From: Hydractinia symbiolongicarpus
Taxonomy: Eukaryota > Cnidaria > Hydrozoa > Anthoathecata > Hydractiniidae
Direction: 5' to 3'
Assembly (NCBI RefSeq): GCF_029227915.1
Contig: NC_079882.1
Coordinates: 27,952,001 to 28,016,000 of the forward strand
Length of the DNA stretch: 64,000 bases
This document shows, piece after piece, positions 13,224 to 26,362 of this stretch; position 1 is the stretch's first letter, and the number at the start of each line of letters is the position of its first letter. The position numbers and the translations under genes are program-made. The notes below the pieces were generated by a model, which saw only the letters and a list, made by a program, of their open reading frames with translations, searched no databases and was not told the origin of the DNA.

Positions 13224-13809
13224 GACGTTAGTTTTTATTCCTAAAAAAAGTATTCAGAATTTTAATGGTATTGAAAAGGGCTATTTAGGTATTCATCTTC
13301 TGTCAGCCTACTATTCTACCAATATTTTTGTTATAACTTTCTCAAAACTTATGAAAGCTGGCTCTTATTCCATCCACTCATATTTACAAAGGACAACAAA
13401 CATTTTTTATTTTGACGTAATTCTTTAAAATTTCCATGGAGATGATTTACAAAGAGGTGGCTAGCCACTGCAATGATAAACTCAACCTGTTTAGGTCTTT
13501 GGGAACAAAATGGTCATACTTCTCTAAAGAAAATGCCTCTAGAAGCATAATTCTCCCTTTTTTCAAGAAATATATTAAAAGGAAAAAACAACAACACATA
13601 ACACATGTGAAAAGATGAACAAAACTTCAATTAAGTGCAGCTAGGTTTGGACTCAAATTTCTGAACCTAAGTACCCCCTGTAGTTCTAGCTGGGTCACTT
13701 TAAAGAAATTCTCGAACAGTCATCGGCAGAAACTAGGCATATGAAACCTTCCTAAAGTAAACTTTGAACGTTTTCTGTCAAACTTTTCTATTTTTTGTTT
13801 TCCTTGCCT

Positions 13810-13990
13810 CAGATAATAATTGGAGTCGTCACTCTCCAAAGAGAAGATCAGGTGTGACCAAAACCCCTGCTAGTATATATATATATATATATATATATAT
13901 TTAAATTTTTTAATTGACTGATGTAATAAGAAAAGTGGAGTCGTCACCCTCCAAAGACAAAATTAAAAGCAGTTAAGCCTCCTTGCTGAC
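13810..13990. repeat. Direct repeat around a (TA)n microsatellite
   Basis: GGAGTCGTCACTCTCCAAAG occurs near 13821 and again, with one change (ACCCTCC), near 13937. A (TA)n run lies between them at about 13874-13901. The copies may be subrepeats at the end of the element that contains the neighbouring protease-like pseudogene. Confidence 0.6.
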
Positions 13991-14005
13991 TCACTCCAAT
14001 TAATC

Positions 14006-14843
14006 TCACCTTAACTTGTATGACTTGCGGTTGTTAATAATACTCTCATCACAGAAAATTACCGCTCTATCGTTGCAATTAATCCACCTTTGAACCTTTT
14101 GGTCGAAGGCTACGGTTGTGTACTGACCACTATTTAAGTTGGCGCATTGGTTAATAATAGCTCTTAAGTGAAAATGTTTACGACATGCCACTTCTCCATC
14201 TACAGCAAATGGTATGGAAATGGTGCCAGGACAAGCAGTGATACGGAAGGCAACTTTTGGCACAAGTCCATTGCTACTGGCAAAACGTTTTAGCTATAAA
14301 TAGAGATGGCAACCGCACAACAACACCTCTTTTCAAATAGAGCATATTCGAGCTGTTCAAACATGAAAGAATTGGGCATTACTTTCCGACAACTCCTCCT
14401 CGTATCGTGCAGGGATATTAGGATGCATGGTGTTATAACTTCTGAGGAGCTGGTAATATTGCATGCATCGCAAGTGGTGGATGTCTTAATGTCAGTACTA
14501 GAAAGACCTCCAAGAAATGGGAAATCCCAGGACAAACCAGGTAAAAGATATTCAAGAAACTCAGTGGTGAGCAAAGATACTAAACACGCTTCTGTTCGTA
14601 GCTGAGATGTGATTTTTATAGCACAAAAAAAATGGGATGGGCCAACTTCTTAGAAACAGCCAAATTTTGAAAAACACTTACAAATGCTTCGCCTTACTAC
14701 GAGGTTGTATCGCAGAAAAAAAAATGCTTTCTAACTTTTGGAAGGATATAGACAACATGCAACGTGTAACACAACCCTGCACCCTTTCTCAACGTTCATG
14801 CAGGTGTAAGCCACAGTTAAGCTGTAGTGCCTGTACAAAATAA
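14006..14843 (-). pseudogene. Broken ubiquitin-specific-protease (C19)-like coding region
   Basis: Read on minus, two frames (14574-14290 and 14263-14006) separated by a stop give a C-terminal USP fold pattern. It runs TCDACNITSSSEV (Cys pair of the zinc-binding fingers), LKRF (the L-x-R-F strand before the His box), then FHLRAIINQCANLNSGQYTT and RWINCNDRAVIF. The last matches the GHY-T and W-x-x-(F/N)-D-x-x-V motifs. The catalytic histidine is replaced by glutamine (GQY), and a stop lies just before LKRF. Further upstream (14840-14610) only short frames with C/H-rich text remain, and no Cys box (G-N-T-C) was found. It could be the relic of a host gene or cargo of a transposon. Loosely matching inverted repeats flank it (13981-14013 and 14905-14935). 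Confidence 0.45.
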
Positions 14844-14935
14844 AAGATTTTCTCTCAATTTCAAAGTCTTTTAGTTTCAACTGTTTGCCTTGCTCAACCA
14901 TGGTGGGTGAGATAATTAGGACTCACTCAGCCAAC

Positions 14936-17900
14936 TAGTATAAAGATGTCCCATTGTATTTAAATTTCAGATATTTAAACCGTGCGGCTGGAATATTTTC
15001 TTATTGTTTAAAAAACAAAAAATTCATAGTCTGGCTTAATAAGAATTTCACGTACATTACTCTCTCGAATAAAAAACAATATTAGCTGAATATTTCTTCT
15101 TTCTTTAAACCAAAAGCTTCATTATATTTTATAGAATATTCTGTTGCATATATGTTTACTTCATAAAACGTCCATCATTGTCTGAAAAATATAACTCACT
15201 ATTACTAACTGTAGGCAACAACAATGATTAGATTACTTTCATGAGTAGATAAGACATTTTTGAATGTCAGTAAAATTAATAAAAAAGAATTTCAAGTGAT
15301 CAACATTTAAAGTTTATGTGATTAAAATAATCCTGGCAACGATTTTAATAACACAAATGTGTTAGACGACAGCTGCCACATACTGCTTACTAAAGCATAT
15401 GTTGTTTACATATTTGGTGGAAATGTGTGCACAACCGACCGCGGTTGTCATGGTACTGCGACAAAATCCTGACGTATTGTATCCAGTCATGATCGTAATC
15501 GGTTTCCAACCGTGTTCAGACCATGATCATGCACGTTTGTTTTCAACTCCTCAAAAGATATGTACACATATTATGGCAGGAAATGCAGTTGAAGAGAACG
15601 GATATCAAGCATGTCAATTATATAGATATAAGTATTAAGCTTCTCTTGCAAGTTTCCAAACATGTTGCAGAACTCATTCGAACTCTATTAATATTGCGAG
15701 TGCGTTGCAATCTCTGTTGGGAAGTAGTCTATTGAACCGCTAGATTTTTCTATAAGTCTGGTTGATGAAATGTGCTAATAAAAATATCACTCTTGCACCA
15801 GCAAAAAAGCTTTTTTCCTTGAAATTTGTTGCTACGTTAGACCTATTTCTGTATCCATTTTTGTTCTGCGAAGTACACATACCTAAATAATGAGCAACAT
15901 GAAATCGAGATTAGTTATGATCAAATTTTTAGTTTGCAGCGAAGTAGTGCATATATGGTCTGTTTCCTGGCATTATTTGTCATGCAATCTTGTTATTAAC
16001 ATTTAATAATAATATGAGTTAAAAGCATACATCTGCACAACACTGTGCCAGTTCTTATGGTTTGTTTATTTTTATTCGTTTTAAATGAGCTACGTGACTT
16101 GTACTACCTAGCTTTGAATATGATGATATGAGTATACCTGTCTGACTGGTAATAAACGTGAAATGTTAAGCTGTTTTTAAAAATTGGTTTTGCTATTGGC
16201 ATATATCCTTTGTCTCCAATTATTGATGGCGCCACACATATTGTAAGGGATCTCTGTTTTTTTCTAAGGGAAACAAATTAGTAGTTTTGGCAGTATTTGA
16301 AAGTCACATTTTACAAATTTGTGATTGTAGAATTATGAGAAAAGGCTTTTTCTAAACATAGCATTAATATTACTTATAACCTGTAAGTTTTAAGGTTAAC
16401 TATAACAATGCTTGATACAATTGTATAAATATTGAGAAAGTAATAACAGGCAGAGTGTGACTAACATAATCACAACAGCTAATGACCTAAAAATAATAAT
16501 TTTAAGTATCATTTCATCCAACAAATGTTTAAAATGCTTTGTTAATTACTCATGCAGCAAAGCTATATCTACAACCATGGAAACAGACTGGATCAAATGT
16601 GATAACAATGTCTGTCCTGATCGCTAACACCTAAATAGTAAAAAAAAATTTTAAACCTACATTTCCTTAACTTTCTTTTTTTCAAATTGCAAACATTATC
16701 TTACCAACATGAAGTTGATAATAAACAACCTATGTTATTGTATTTCGCAAAACAATTACAAAACATCAATTTGTAGATCTTATATATCGTGTCAAGACAT
16801 TCATATATGGCAAACCGCAATATTTTAGCCTTCAATAGCTTTTGATCAATAAGACACTTCTAAGATGTATATCAAATTAAGGCTCCAGTGGGTGAGCCCT
16901 AAAAATGAGATAATATTTTCGAACATTAAGAACAACATAAGATGACGCATAAATTTACATAAAGTCCTTTAAAATTAATATATATTTAGATTACCGTGGA
17001 TGGAAATAAAACTTTCCTCCAGGATGTTGCATATTCCACAATAAAAAATACGTTGACATTGTTACTTTCAACTAAAAAGAATAGTGAATATTTTTTAAAA
17101 TTTATTAACTCTGTTCCGTTTTTCCTATAGACATTTTGAAAGCTGGTAATATTATATACGATCGTTTTTTATTTATTCTGTTCCTTTTATGATTTGAGCC
17201 TGATTTTGTCATTACCGATGCAGCATTGTTTTTGGCAGATGGAGCATTTCTCACTGCATTCCAGTAACAAGTAAAAGCAAAGCAGTTGAAAGTTTGTGTT
17301 ACTAGTCCTTTGCTAATTAAGATATATTTTGAGTGGGCATCCAATGTGTTGAAGTAAACATAGCTTAATCTCTCCTACACTGATGAATGCAACTGGTTAC
17401 TAAACTATCAATTATAAATCAGTTAAAAAACGTTAATGGAAGTTCTTTTAAAGTCAATATTAACATTTTTTATGTATTACAAAACACACTGCATAACATT
17501 AGTATAATTAATAACAGATATTTCATAACACAATGTGAAAAATGTAATTAGTGGGATATCTTTCACGACGCAATGTAAACAAGATCAGTCTATTAAAAAT
17601 ATATTTTACTTGTTTTAGCAACAGTATCTCATTGATATTCGCTGTGGCAAAATATTGGACACAAAAGCGTTTTGCAAACAAAACTGTTACTTACAACCTG
17701 TTAAAAGAAATAAGTAGATAGAAAATCGAACTTGAGATCTGCAAAAAAAATCTGTGCCACAGTTATGACGCAGATGCAAACGTAAATGAAGTAAGCATGT
17801 ACTTCAGGTCCGAAGTGAATTGTGAAGCAAGCCGTTGACACTTACAATTAACCACGGCCATTTTGGAGAAAAAATTGAAAAAAGTTAGTTGCATTTTATA

Positions 17901-18304
17901 TTTATCCTTTTAAAAAGTCAGGCTTATCGACACAAAGAGAAAAAACACAAAAATGTAAAAAAGAAAGAAACTTTTAAGCAGAAAAAAAATCGTGGTATTT
18001 ACACTTGAATTTAAGTCATCATTATTCTTCTTTGATTTGTTCCTCAAGGTATATGTGTATGTTAAACACCCTAAACCGATTCAATATCTGTTGGACATAG
18101 TTGGTTCGGCAAGATCTAAAAGGGATGTGTGATTGCGGTAGGCTATTTATGCGCCAGAATTCCAATTATCGAGCTTTATAGATGTAGTCAACAGTTACGG
18201 TTTTTCCTGACTAAATCAACATTTAATAACTTTATAATTAAAACAGAATTTGCCAGTTCAGAAATTTTTAAGGTTTGTTTTTAACATCTTCCGAAGCTAA
18301 CATT
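14936..18304. other. Gene-poor AT-rich DNA
   Basis: Only short frames were found (for example 15399-15735 plus and 17105-17344 minus), none with a recognisable domain, signal peptide or splice context. No clear transposon ends were seen. Confidence 0.45.
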
Positions 18305-18305
18305 A

Positions 18306-18431
18306 TCTATATTATAATACCCGTATTCTTCTGTCTGTCACGCAAAATGGTACCGCAAGTACCTAGACGCCCGCAATGCGATATAAAGAGAACGGGCGAA
18401 CCCGTGGATTTTTCCACGGGCTACCGATTAG
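18306..18431 (+). mobile_element. Non-autonomous mini-Helitron
   Basis: Begins TCTATATTATAATAC, a Helitron-type 5' end. It ends with the hairpin CCCGTGGATTTTTCCACGGG at 18401-18420 followed by CTACCGATTAG. The flanking bases are A (18305) and T (18432), the A/T insertion site of Helitrons. The terminal CTRR has decayed to TTAG. At 126 bp it carries no gene. A second, inverted copy of the same 3' end is at 41527-41590. Confidence 0.7.
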
Positions 18432-21311
18432 TATTTATCTATTCTTGAAAAAGGACGTCGATTTATGATATATTTTTTTGTTCTTGTTAGTTAAGGAGCT
18501 ACCATTTTGCAGTAAAACAATTTTTTTGTCTTTTTCGCGTCTTTAAAACAAACTTCCTAAATACCTAGAAATTTTGATATATTTGCTTTAAAGATGCTAC
18601 AAAACTGTTCAAGTAAGATCTCCGATTTGGGCGTTGCGGTCTGTCCTTGCACATTCTGACTAAAGGTGTGTAATAAATAAACCACTCGAAAGGCCAAGTA
18701 CAAGAAATTCTACGCATTTCACAACTGTGTAGACAACCTGTTTATAAATAATTACTGTTTTATGATGAATTTGCTACTTTCTTGTTGCCATTTTCTAAAA
18801 AAAAGGATCATTTTTTTTTCGGATATCTTCTGGTGGTAAAACATGCTACGATGTGTAAAATATATTAAATATCAGTAAATGGAAACTTTGTTTTTGACGT
18901 GGAAACAAGGACAACACGAGAAGCTATATCTGGTAAAAAATGTCTCTTGCTTTAAGAGGACAATAATCTTGTGTGTTTATATAAAAAATTAAGAAGAATA
19001 TAACTAGTTTTATTTCATTAAAAGAAGGATAAATGCTTTTATCTAATACATTATGATATCATGTAGACGTAGGGTGTTTACTTATATTTGGATGTCCAAT
19101 ATGATATTTAGGATGAATTGCCCATAAATTTGTTCACCGTTATTAGTTCCACTTTTGTATAAGTCACAAAGTCAAAAATCAACAGCTCGTTTTGTGGCCC
19201 CTTTAGGGCGGGATAAATATCACCATTTTTGCTTTGTTGCTCACATTTTTCCGGATATTTTGTCAATTTATGACATGCTTCGCGTTTTTTTTTTGTTTTT
19301 TTTACTCTTTCAGACCTCATACACATGTTTACTTTCCTTTTGATTCATGTTTGCTTCAACCATGCTTCAGTTAGGTGTCAACTATAATTGTATTTTGCTT
19401 TTACATATTTATATGCTCCATAGAAGTCAATGCGTCTGTTTTTTTAGCAAATTTTGTTCTCGATTGTTTACCTGACACAACGTTATAGAAGAGTGATGTA
19501 AAAAATTGCAACCATCATTGGCAAGGTGTTCTTTTCATTATAGCCATTACTACTCACAGATAAGGTAATTATCCTCTGTGCACAGCAAATCTTTATTAAT
19601 TGGATGGAAATTAAACAAAATCTTATATTTTTTATATTTTTGACAAATAATTAGAAAACTGAGTCATGAATTTATTATTGCCTGTAACCTTGTTGCTAGA
19701 AAATATTAAAATATTTAAATCGAGTGGAATGTAAATCTCAGTAATAATAGCCATAATTTGTATGTTTGTTGACCAAAATCAGTCATGCTAAATTTACCCG
19801 AAATTGTGAAGTTTGGAAAAAATGTTTGCAGTTATTTTATTATGAAGGGCGATAAAACTGATATTTTGTCCGTTTATAATGGTTGCACGCAGCTTTAGAG
19901 GGACCGGGTAAAGGTTAAAAGTAAAATAAAATTGTTGTTGTTTGTGGTACATTTTGCGACTTTCAAAAGCAAATAGTACTTCGAACAAAAGCGATGTGAT
20001 GGTGGTGTTTATCTTCGCCAATTTGCAGATGATTTTGCTACAATTTGAAAAATGGATGGTGATGCAAGCACTATTGTGTTGTTATTAACTTTAGCTTTTT
20101 AATACTTAATTTATCAGATTTATCATTATTTTTGCTGATGTCTATATTCAGTGAAATAGGCTTTCAACATAATGCTAATCGCAAAATCGGATTAGTCACG
20201 TGTCTAAATTATGCAAAATGATTCTTCTTGATGAAACAAAGTTGTGTTGAAAGTTTCAAGTTCTAAGGATAATCCTAACAGGAGTTATTATATTTTCCCC
20301 ATTATAAGGATTTCATAGAGATTTTTAGGGGTAGTTTCGAGTAATGGGCACAAAATTCCCGCGACTCATAATTCCTGAACCACTTATGCTTAAGTGATGA
20401 AACCTGGCACAGTTGTAGAATGTCTTTCTACGAACTAATTTCAGGTAAATAAATGATTTAATGACGTCATCGGGATCAGAAATGGCGTATGACTACAAAA
20501 TTTTCTGGCCCTGATAACACAAAAATTCTTGTCTGAATTATATGCACCTTGTGGCATGTATCCTTGGTAATACAAGGCATTCATTAACATTAAATTATTA
20601 TAAAAAAAAAAAAACGCAACAAAACTATTTTATATTGGCTTGCTCAGAGAATTCTAAAAAAATTGACGCTTTGTTCAAAAATGGTGAGAAATTCCAGGAA
20701 ATTGAAATTTTTTTATCCAAATGTTTTTTTGTCGGAGTCTACAATAAAAGTTAGCAAAAGTCATCAAATTTTAACATTCAATGTCATCCACAAAAAAGAT
20801 ATGCCCTATTAAAAATCCCCCCGCCCCCCAGGTATAATAGAGTTAAGTTTGTTTGCTAATTAAAAATAGTAGCCAGAGTTCAAGAAAGGTAATAAGGGAT
20901 GGATGTCGTTTCTTAGAGACGCGCTTTTATATATTCTTACTTACAATATTCTGAATTGAGCATACAAAGACGAGTTTTTTTTAACCAAGACAAAAATGAA
21001 TGAATAAATTCTTGTTATTATTCTTATTTTTTTGTTCGCACATATCTCGGCTAATTTTGTTATCATGATTAACAAATTCTTTTTAAATCACTACAATTTT
21101 CACTACTATATTGTTAATTCCATGGACCATAAACTCAGCTTTGATATTACCTACACAATTAGCAACAAGCGTAAGTTTTGTTTACATCAAACCGTGTGGT
21201 CTACAGTAATTGGTTTTTAATGTTTTATCACAGATTACAATCTGTATGGTATTCAGGAAGTGACATGTTAATTTTTTGGCACATCTAATGCTCCCAATAT
21301 CTACCCACGAA
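18432..21311. other. Gene-poor DNA with dispersed repeats
   Basis: No gene recognised. A block at 19153-19215 (AAGTCACAAAGTCAAAAATC, then a GGCCCCTTTAGGGCGGG stretch) is repeated with changes at 24212-24275. A C-rich block and AATAGAGTTAAG near 20817-20848 look like the end of a repeat family also seen at 37.8 kb. Confidence 0.45.
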
Positions 21312-21325
21312 AATTATATATAACG
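21312..21325 (+). promoter_or_regulatory. TATA-like box of the first six-cysteine peptide gene
   Basis: AATTATATATAAC lies about 45-50 bases before the ATG at 21366. The two paralogous peptide genes also have TATA-like boxes at short distances, which supports a real core promoter. Confidence 0.4.
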
Positions 21326-21365
21326 AATGAGATTCAACTGAAATCATAGTCTGAATGCTACCAAC

Positions 21366-21623
21366 ATGAGTACAGTTACATTTTGTTGCTTCTTCTTCCT
21401 AATCGTATCGCCTATTGCAGGTAACCCATATCGTGCGTTAAAAGATAAAGTCCAAGATGGGGAGGACAAAAATCGACCAGAATTTACATGTCGAAGTATT
21501 TGTTCTGGTAGTTATGATTTGTGCCTTCTGGTAGCAAAGAATATCACTGACCAGATGTTATGCTTGCGTTTCAAGTTAAGTTGCGTTATGAAATGCCCTG
21601 GTAAATTCATAGACAAACATTGA
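21366..21623 (+). CDS. Small secreted six-cysteine peptide (symmetric Cys framework), copy A
   Basis: An intronless 85-residue ORF. Residues 1-19 are a hydrophobic signal peptide (MSTVTFCCFFFLIVSPIAG). A short charged linker follows with the motif RALKDKV and several D/E/K residues. The C-terminal domain has six cysteines spaced C-x3-C-x6-C-x12-C-x6-C-x3-C, a mirror-symmetric pattern, with the conserved core MLCLRFKLSC. The pattern suggests two helices joined by disulfides. Copies B (29708) and C (36069, minus) share the spacing, the linker motif and single-exon form. I recognise no described family. A role as a secreted defence, signalling or venom-type peptide is possible but not shown by the sequence. 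Confidence 0.75.
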   Translation: MSTVTFCCFFFLIVSPIAGNPYRALKDKVQDGEDKNRPEFTCRSICSGSYDLCLLVAKNITDQMLCLRFKLSCVMKCPGKFIDKH

Positions 21624-24387
21624 AATTATAAGATTAATTCTTCAACTGAATGCGCATTTTTGTATTATGCACAAGTTCATCTTATTTTTAATAATGGCAA
21701 GATTTTGTATTTTTTGTAGCTATAATGATGAAATACTACTTGAGAATCTTATTATTATTATGCATGTAGTTTTATGCGTGTTATAGTAACGCATAAAAGG
21801 TATTTTCGTCATATTGATGCAGTTAAAAAAAATGTTATATGATAAAAAAGGATACTTTTATCTGAAATATCCTATACTTTTTTCTTGTTATCCTCACTTC
21901 TTTAAGGATTATAACCATTGCTTTTTCCAACTTTTTATTTAACAAAATGAATTTTCTCTTTTTTTCAGTCAATGACAAGTTAAAATGTCCTTTATCTGTT
22001 TGATGCAGTTTGTCCGTGCAGAATTCATTATGTCTTGTAATGAATTAAAAACCTTTAGAGTTCTACGCCCTTGTTATTTTTAGTAATATTTGTTTAATTC
22101 TTGCAAAACTACTCTTGGTAACAGACGTCCCTTGCCACAAAAACATACCTATCATCGTTTGATTGATGTAACGTTTGATTTATTGCATCGTTGTAATTAA
22201 TAACTTGTTTGTTGTTAACTGTTTCCAATGTGTTCGAATGAATCACCAGATTTCAAATAATTCTTAGCTTCTGCAAATAAAATTAAAATTCCATATTCGC
22301 ATGATTATTTGTAACACATAATTTTGTCCAAAACCTAGAAGAGATCACACTGAGATCTATTTCCAGGCTGGGATCATTGTGGACTGGTATGCAAACAATT
22401 CCGCGCATAGGTCATTTTAATTCAGCATTAAATCTTCATGTCACGGGTAACAATTTGGGTAATAGGTTTCTTATTTTGAAACATATTTTTGGCATTCTCT
22501 CTTGGCTTTTTGATGTTGACAATGTCCTATCAGCGCAACCATTCAGGAGAGGAAACCAAATTAGCATTCATATAAAGTTAGGAGGTATTTTCATTTCAGC
22601 TGTGGCCCTGAAGATTTGAATAATTCTCGATAAAGAATCTCATTAATTATCCTGCAACATGTTCGTAAAGATTATTATAGAATCGCAAGAGTTACACGCT
22701 CTTTTATAAAAACCATTTTCCTTACTGAATGAGTGTACAAATGAAATGAATTAAGTGCTGGGTCGACCCTCACATGGATTTGGTCAACTAGGATCCATCC
22801 CATTAGTTGACAAAGTTTCTACACTACTACTTCACGATGTACAAATTCTGTCATGCAAGACAGGTCTGTTTGTATTGGAGCCACAATTTTAGCTGCGAGA
22901 AAGGAAAAGCTAATTTTCGTGGATTTCCCCTGGACTAACGGCCAGTTTTGTAAATATGTATTGTACATAATATTTCTTCTTGGTGAGAAAATACTCCTTG
23001 GGAAATATTCAGAATGCAAAATTGAGAGTTTTTTTTCGTATTAAAAAGCGCTCCAGTTTGAAACAGTAAAAACTTCATTTCAGAGCTTTAAATCGTAAAA
23101 CTCATTTCTGCAAAAATTCTTGCCCTTAGTGGTAGATTATTTAAAAATGGCCAAACCTTTCTCATTACTGGTACCCATTATGGGGCAACAAAAAGACCCG
23201 AGAATGCCCCTGCATTAGTTGCTCTTATCCTAAAACTTGCTTCAGATGCAGGCAAATGTTGCTCTGTCCAGAAATTACTGCTTAGTAACGCCCGTAACAA
23301 ATGATTTCAAAAGTTATAGAAAACGTTTTGCTTCTTGGACAATGATTGACCCTTTGCGCTAAATTGTGGCCACTTTCGAGCCTCTAGAGATGATATATTG
23401 CAGTCCTTAGTACTAATGGGGGTGCTCTACAAACAGTGAAAAAGGTGATGAACCCTCTGAACAGTCTTTAGTCCATCAACACGTCGTATAGACGAAAAGG
23501 AAAACCGTTATGCGTCTTTCGCAGTTGTTACAACCGCATCAAAAATCTACGGCACAAGGTGTGCCAAACATTTTCTATTTTTAGGTACTATTAGTTTGAT
23601 TTATTCAGTCCAGAAAATGTCATTATAGGGTCATTTTAGTAGAACCTAATGTGTTTTAGTACAAAGCCCTTAAATTTTTAATTTTTTACTGGTGGTCATG
23701 GCATCCAGTTAGATAAATCACCGTCTAAAGTCTACAATTTCGTCGCATTTCAAATAAGTTGCGATGCATTAAATATAATATTTTCAACAAGAATCATGTT
23801 ATTAATAACTTGTTTAGAATGCTTGAGATTTTGATTCACTCGCAAAAGCTATACCAAAAAAAACATATTTACAGAAGGAACATTTCAAACCAAGGCGAAT
23901 ATAAATCTAGTCTGAACTCGTTGGATACCATTCCATTTACATCTACGAACCGGTTAAAATTCTCACTTTTCATATACCCGCGCACATGTTAAAAATCCGG
24001 CAAACGCGTTTTGCGCAATGAACAGACCAGTGCGCTTTGCTCGCTGGTTCAATATTTTTTTTCGAAAAGTATATTACAAAGAAATATTTCAGCGAGTCTC
24101 TGGATTCTGGAAAACATGACCAAGGTTGAAGAAGATAAAAATTCTAGATATATCTATGTGTTCGAGTCCGTAAATTACAGCTTGTTTTTCGCCGCCATCA
24201 GCTCGAATTTCGTGTAAGTCACTAAAGTCGAAAACCAACAGCCGTTCCGTAGCCCCTTTAACAATAGCCCCTTTAAAATAAAGCGTGCGTTACGAATTAT
24301 TTTCTGAAAGAAAATTATAAAACCTTTAGTAGAAGGCTAAGTAGGTTCATTAAAAAATTAAATTTCCTCAGGAAAAGTAATAGGGTC
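21624..24387. other. Gene-poor DNA
   Basis: No supported gene. Frames at 22377-22619 plus and around 22819-23044 on both strands lack recognisable domains. The 22.74-23.61 kb stretch is slightly less AT-rich and might be an old, fully decayed mobile element, but I could not name it. A repeat copy related to 19153-19215 lies at 24212-24275. Confidence 0.4.
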
Positions 24388-25479
24388 CAGGGGCGGATCT
24401 AGGATTTTTTTCTGGTTAGGCAAAATTTCATAGATTTTTTGGCAAAGTAATGTCAAGGGTTGTGGTGTTGTACGAGGTAAATCGGCCGTTTTGTGTTTTT
24501 GCTGTAAAAGGAACTAAAATTTTCCCAAAAGTAAGGTTTTTAGTTATTAAGAATCCTTCTAGATTAGAAACGAAAGTTTCTTTATAGCCAAACAAATAAC
24601 AGTAACCCCCGTAGTTTTACCACTTTATCCTTGTTAAAACATGCGGATGGAAAATGCGTCTGGTTAGCAAATTCGATTTGAAACAGGGTTAGCGTTTCCA
24701 TAATTTCTTTGAATCACATATTGGTATTAAGTATCTTAGCATCTTTTTTCGTTTTGCGCACATAATACGAGTACAAGTAATAAGTTGGGGATTTGCTTCA
24801 TTTCAAAACATGCAATAAGTCTAATAACTAACAATACAACAAAAAATTACATTACAAGACAATTTTAGGAATAGATAGTCAACAGTAGTGCAACGTAGAA
24901 ATATTGTTTGGAAAATTATAGTCTGTGGTAACAACCTGCAAATGCACAAAGAAAACCAGCATATAAAAGAATGAAAGATTTCCAGTTAGACTTACAGTGT
25001 AAGATCGCAACATATAATAAACGTGTACAAAAAGTATATAGTAATCACCTCTTCATGAAGTTAATACAGTTTAGCATTAGGGTTACTGGTGTAGTTTTGC
25101 ACCAATTTCTATTAAGCATTAATTTTAATGCTATGAAATTCCCACAAGAGAAAGGCAGTTTATTAAGCCAGAAAAGAGTTAGAAATTAGAAAAATAACAT
25201 CAAAACATTTAAGATGTCTCATATTATTTACCCTTACATGTCCCTGTCAACTATGTTTAAAAAATATTTTAATACTGTAAAATCTTTAAGAAAGTTTTAG
25301 TAACTATAAGCCAATTATGAAGATTCTCATATAAAAAGCAACATATATACAAATCCTACTCATATCCATAAGTTGACATGACATTTTGTTAGTTTACAGT
25401 CTGTAACAGAACGTTTTTTAACATGCAATTCTTGTTTCGATCTGTATATGTTTTAAGTGAAAATCATTTCTATGATTTA

Positions 25480-25845
25480 CTTGAATATTCACAAGTTATT
25501 TTGATTGATTTTTTTCACCAACTTTGTGGATTATACCAGATATATATCCATTGTTTACAGTTTTCCAATATTATAAGGATTCAGAACAAATCTTCTGTGT
25601 TATTTACTTGAATATTCATCATAGGTACCAGGGTGACATCAAAATACAAATTATTTTGATTGATTTTTTTCACCTTCTTAGTTCCTCTTATGAAACACAA
25701 CTTTGTGGATTATACTAGATATATATCCATTGTTTACAGTTTTCCAATATTATAAGGATTAACAAATCTGTGTTCTTTTAATTGATGGTGATTTTCATTG
25801 TCAGAAGAATATTCATCTTAGGTACCAGGGTGACATCAAAATATC
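25480..25845. repeat. Two-copy tandem duplication (about 160-190 bp units)
   Basis: TTTTGATTGATTTTTTTCAC, then ACTTTGTGGATTATAC and the sequence down to AATATTATAAGGATT, occurs at 25498-25581 and 25655-25760. GGTACCAGGGTGACATCAAA follows each copy, at about 25624 and 25818. The second copy carries an extra block of roughly 25 bases after the CACC. Short frames here are by-products of the repeat. Confidence 0.75.
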
Positions 25846-26001
25846 TTATCCTAAAACAAAATTATATCAATGTATTGCTCAGCAAGATGAGAATAAGAAA
25901 TATTATAAAACAAACTTGGACTATTCTTAGATTAGGTATTGCTTCATTCTTTTGTTTTTAGCAATATTATTACAATTAAAAGTAACATGGGAAAGTCAAA
26001 G

Positions 26002-26362
26002 AGATAGATAGATAGATAGATAGATGTGCATATTTTACATGGCTAGCCTCACAAATATCGAGGGATATACCCTGTCTATTATTTCCAGGAGGGGCCATGG
26101 CGTAGATGGAGAGTCCTAGAGTATTTAATGCTCATTTTGAGCTACGCAGACCCAATTAGAGCCCGCGCTCTACTAGACAACTCCCGGCAACATCCAACGG
26201 CCCACACAGTGTGCCATCTTCCCAATTTCCCTCACATGGCTTGGGTTAACCCGGGGCTATGGTAACATTCACTCGCCCATGTTGAATCGCCGTCAAGAGG
26301 AATCGAACCCCGGTCTCCCGCACAGAGTACGAGAGCTATAACCACTAATCTACGGCGCCACA
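26002..26362 (-). mobile_element. tRNA-derived SINE (family A), minus orientation, with (CTAT)n tail
   Basis: On minus, the 5' part has a tRNA-type A box, TAGATTAGTGG (26352-26342), and a B box, GGTTCGATTCC (26309-26299), spaced as in a pol III promoter. The 3' end runs into a tetranucleotide tail seen on plus as repeated GATA/TAGA at 26002-26025. The body is shared, with scattered changes, by the copy at 56429-61008. It lies inside the 24388-27838 element. Confidence 0.75.
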
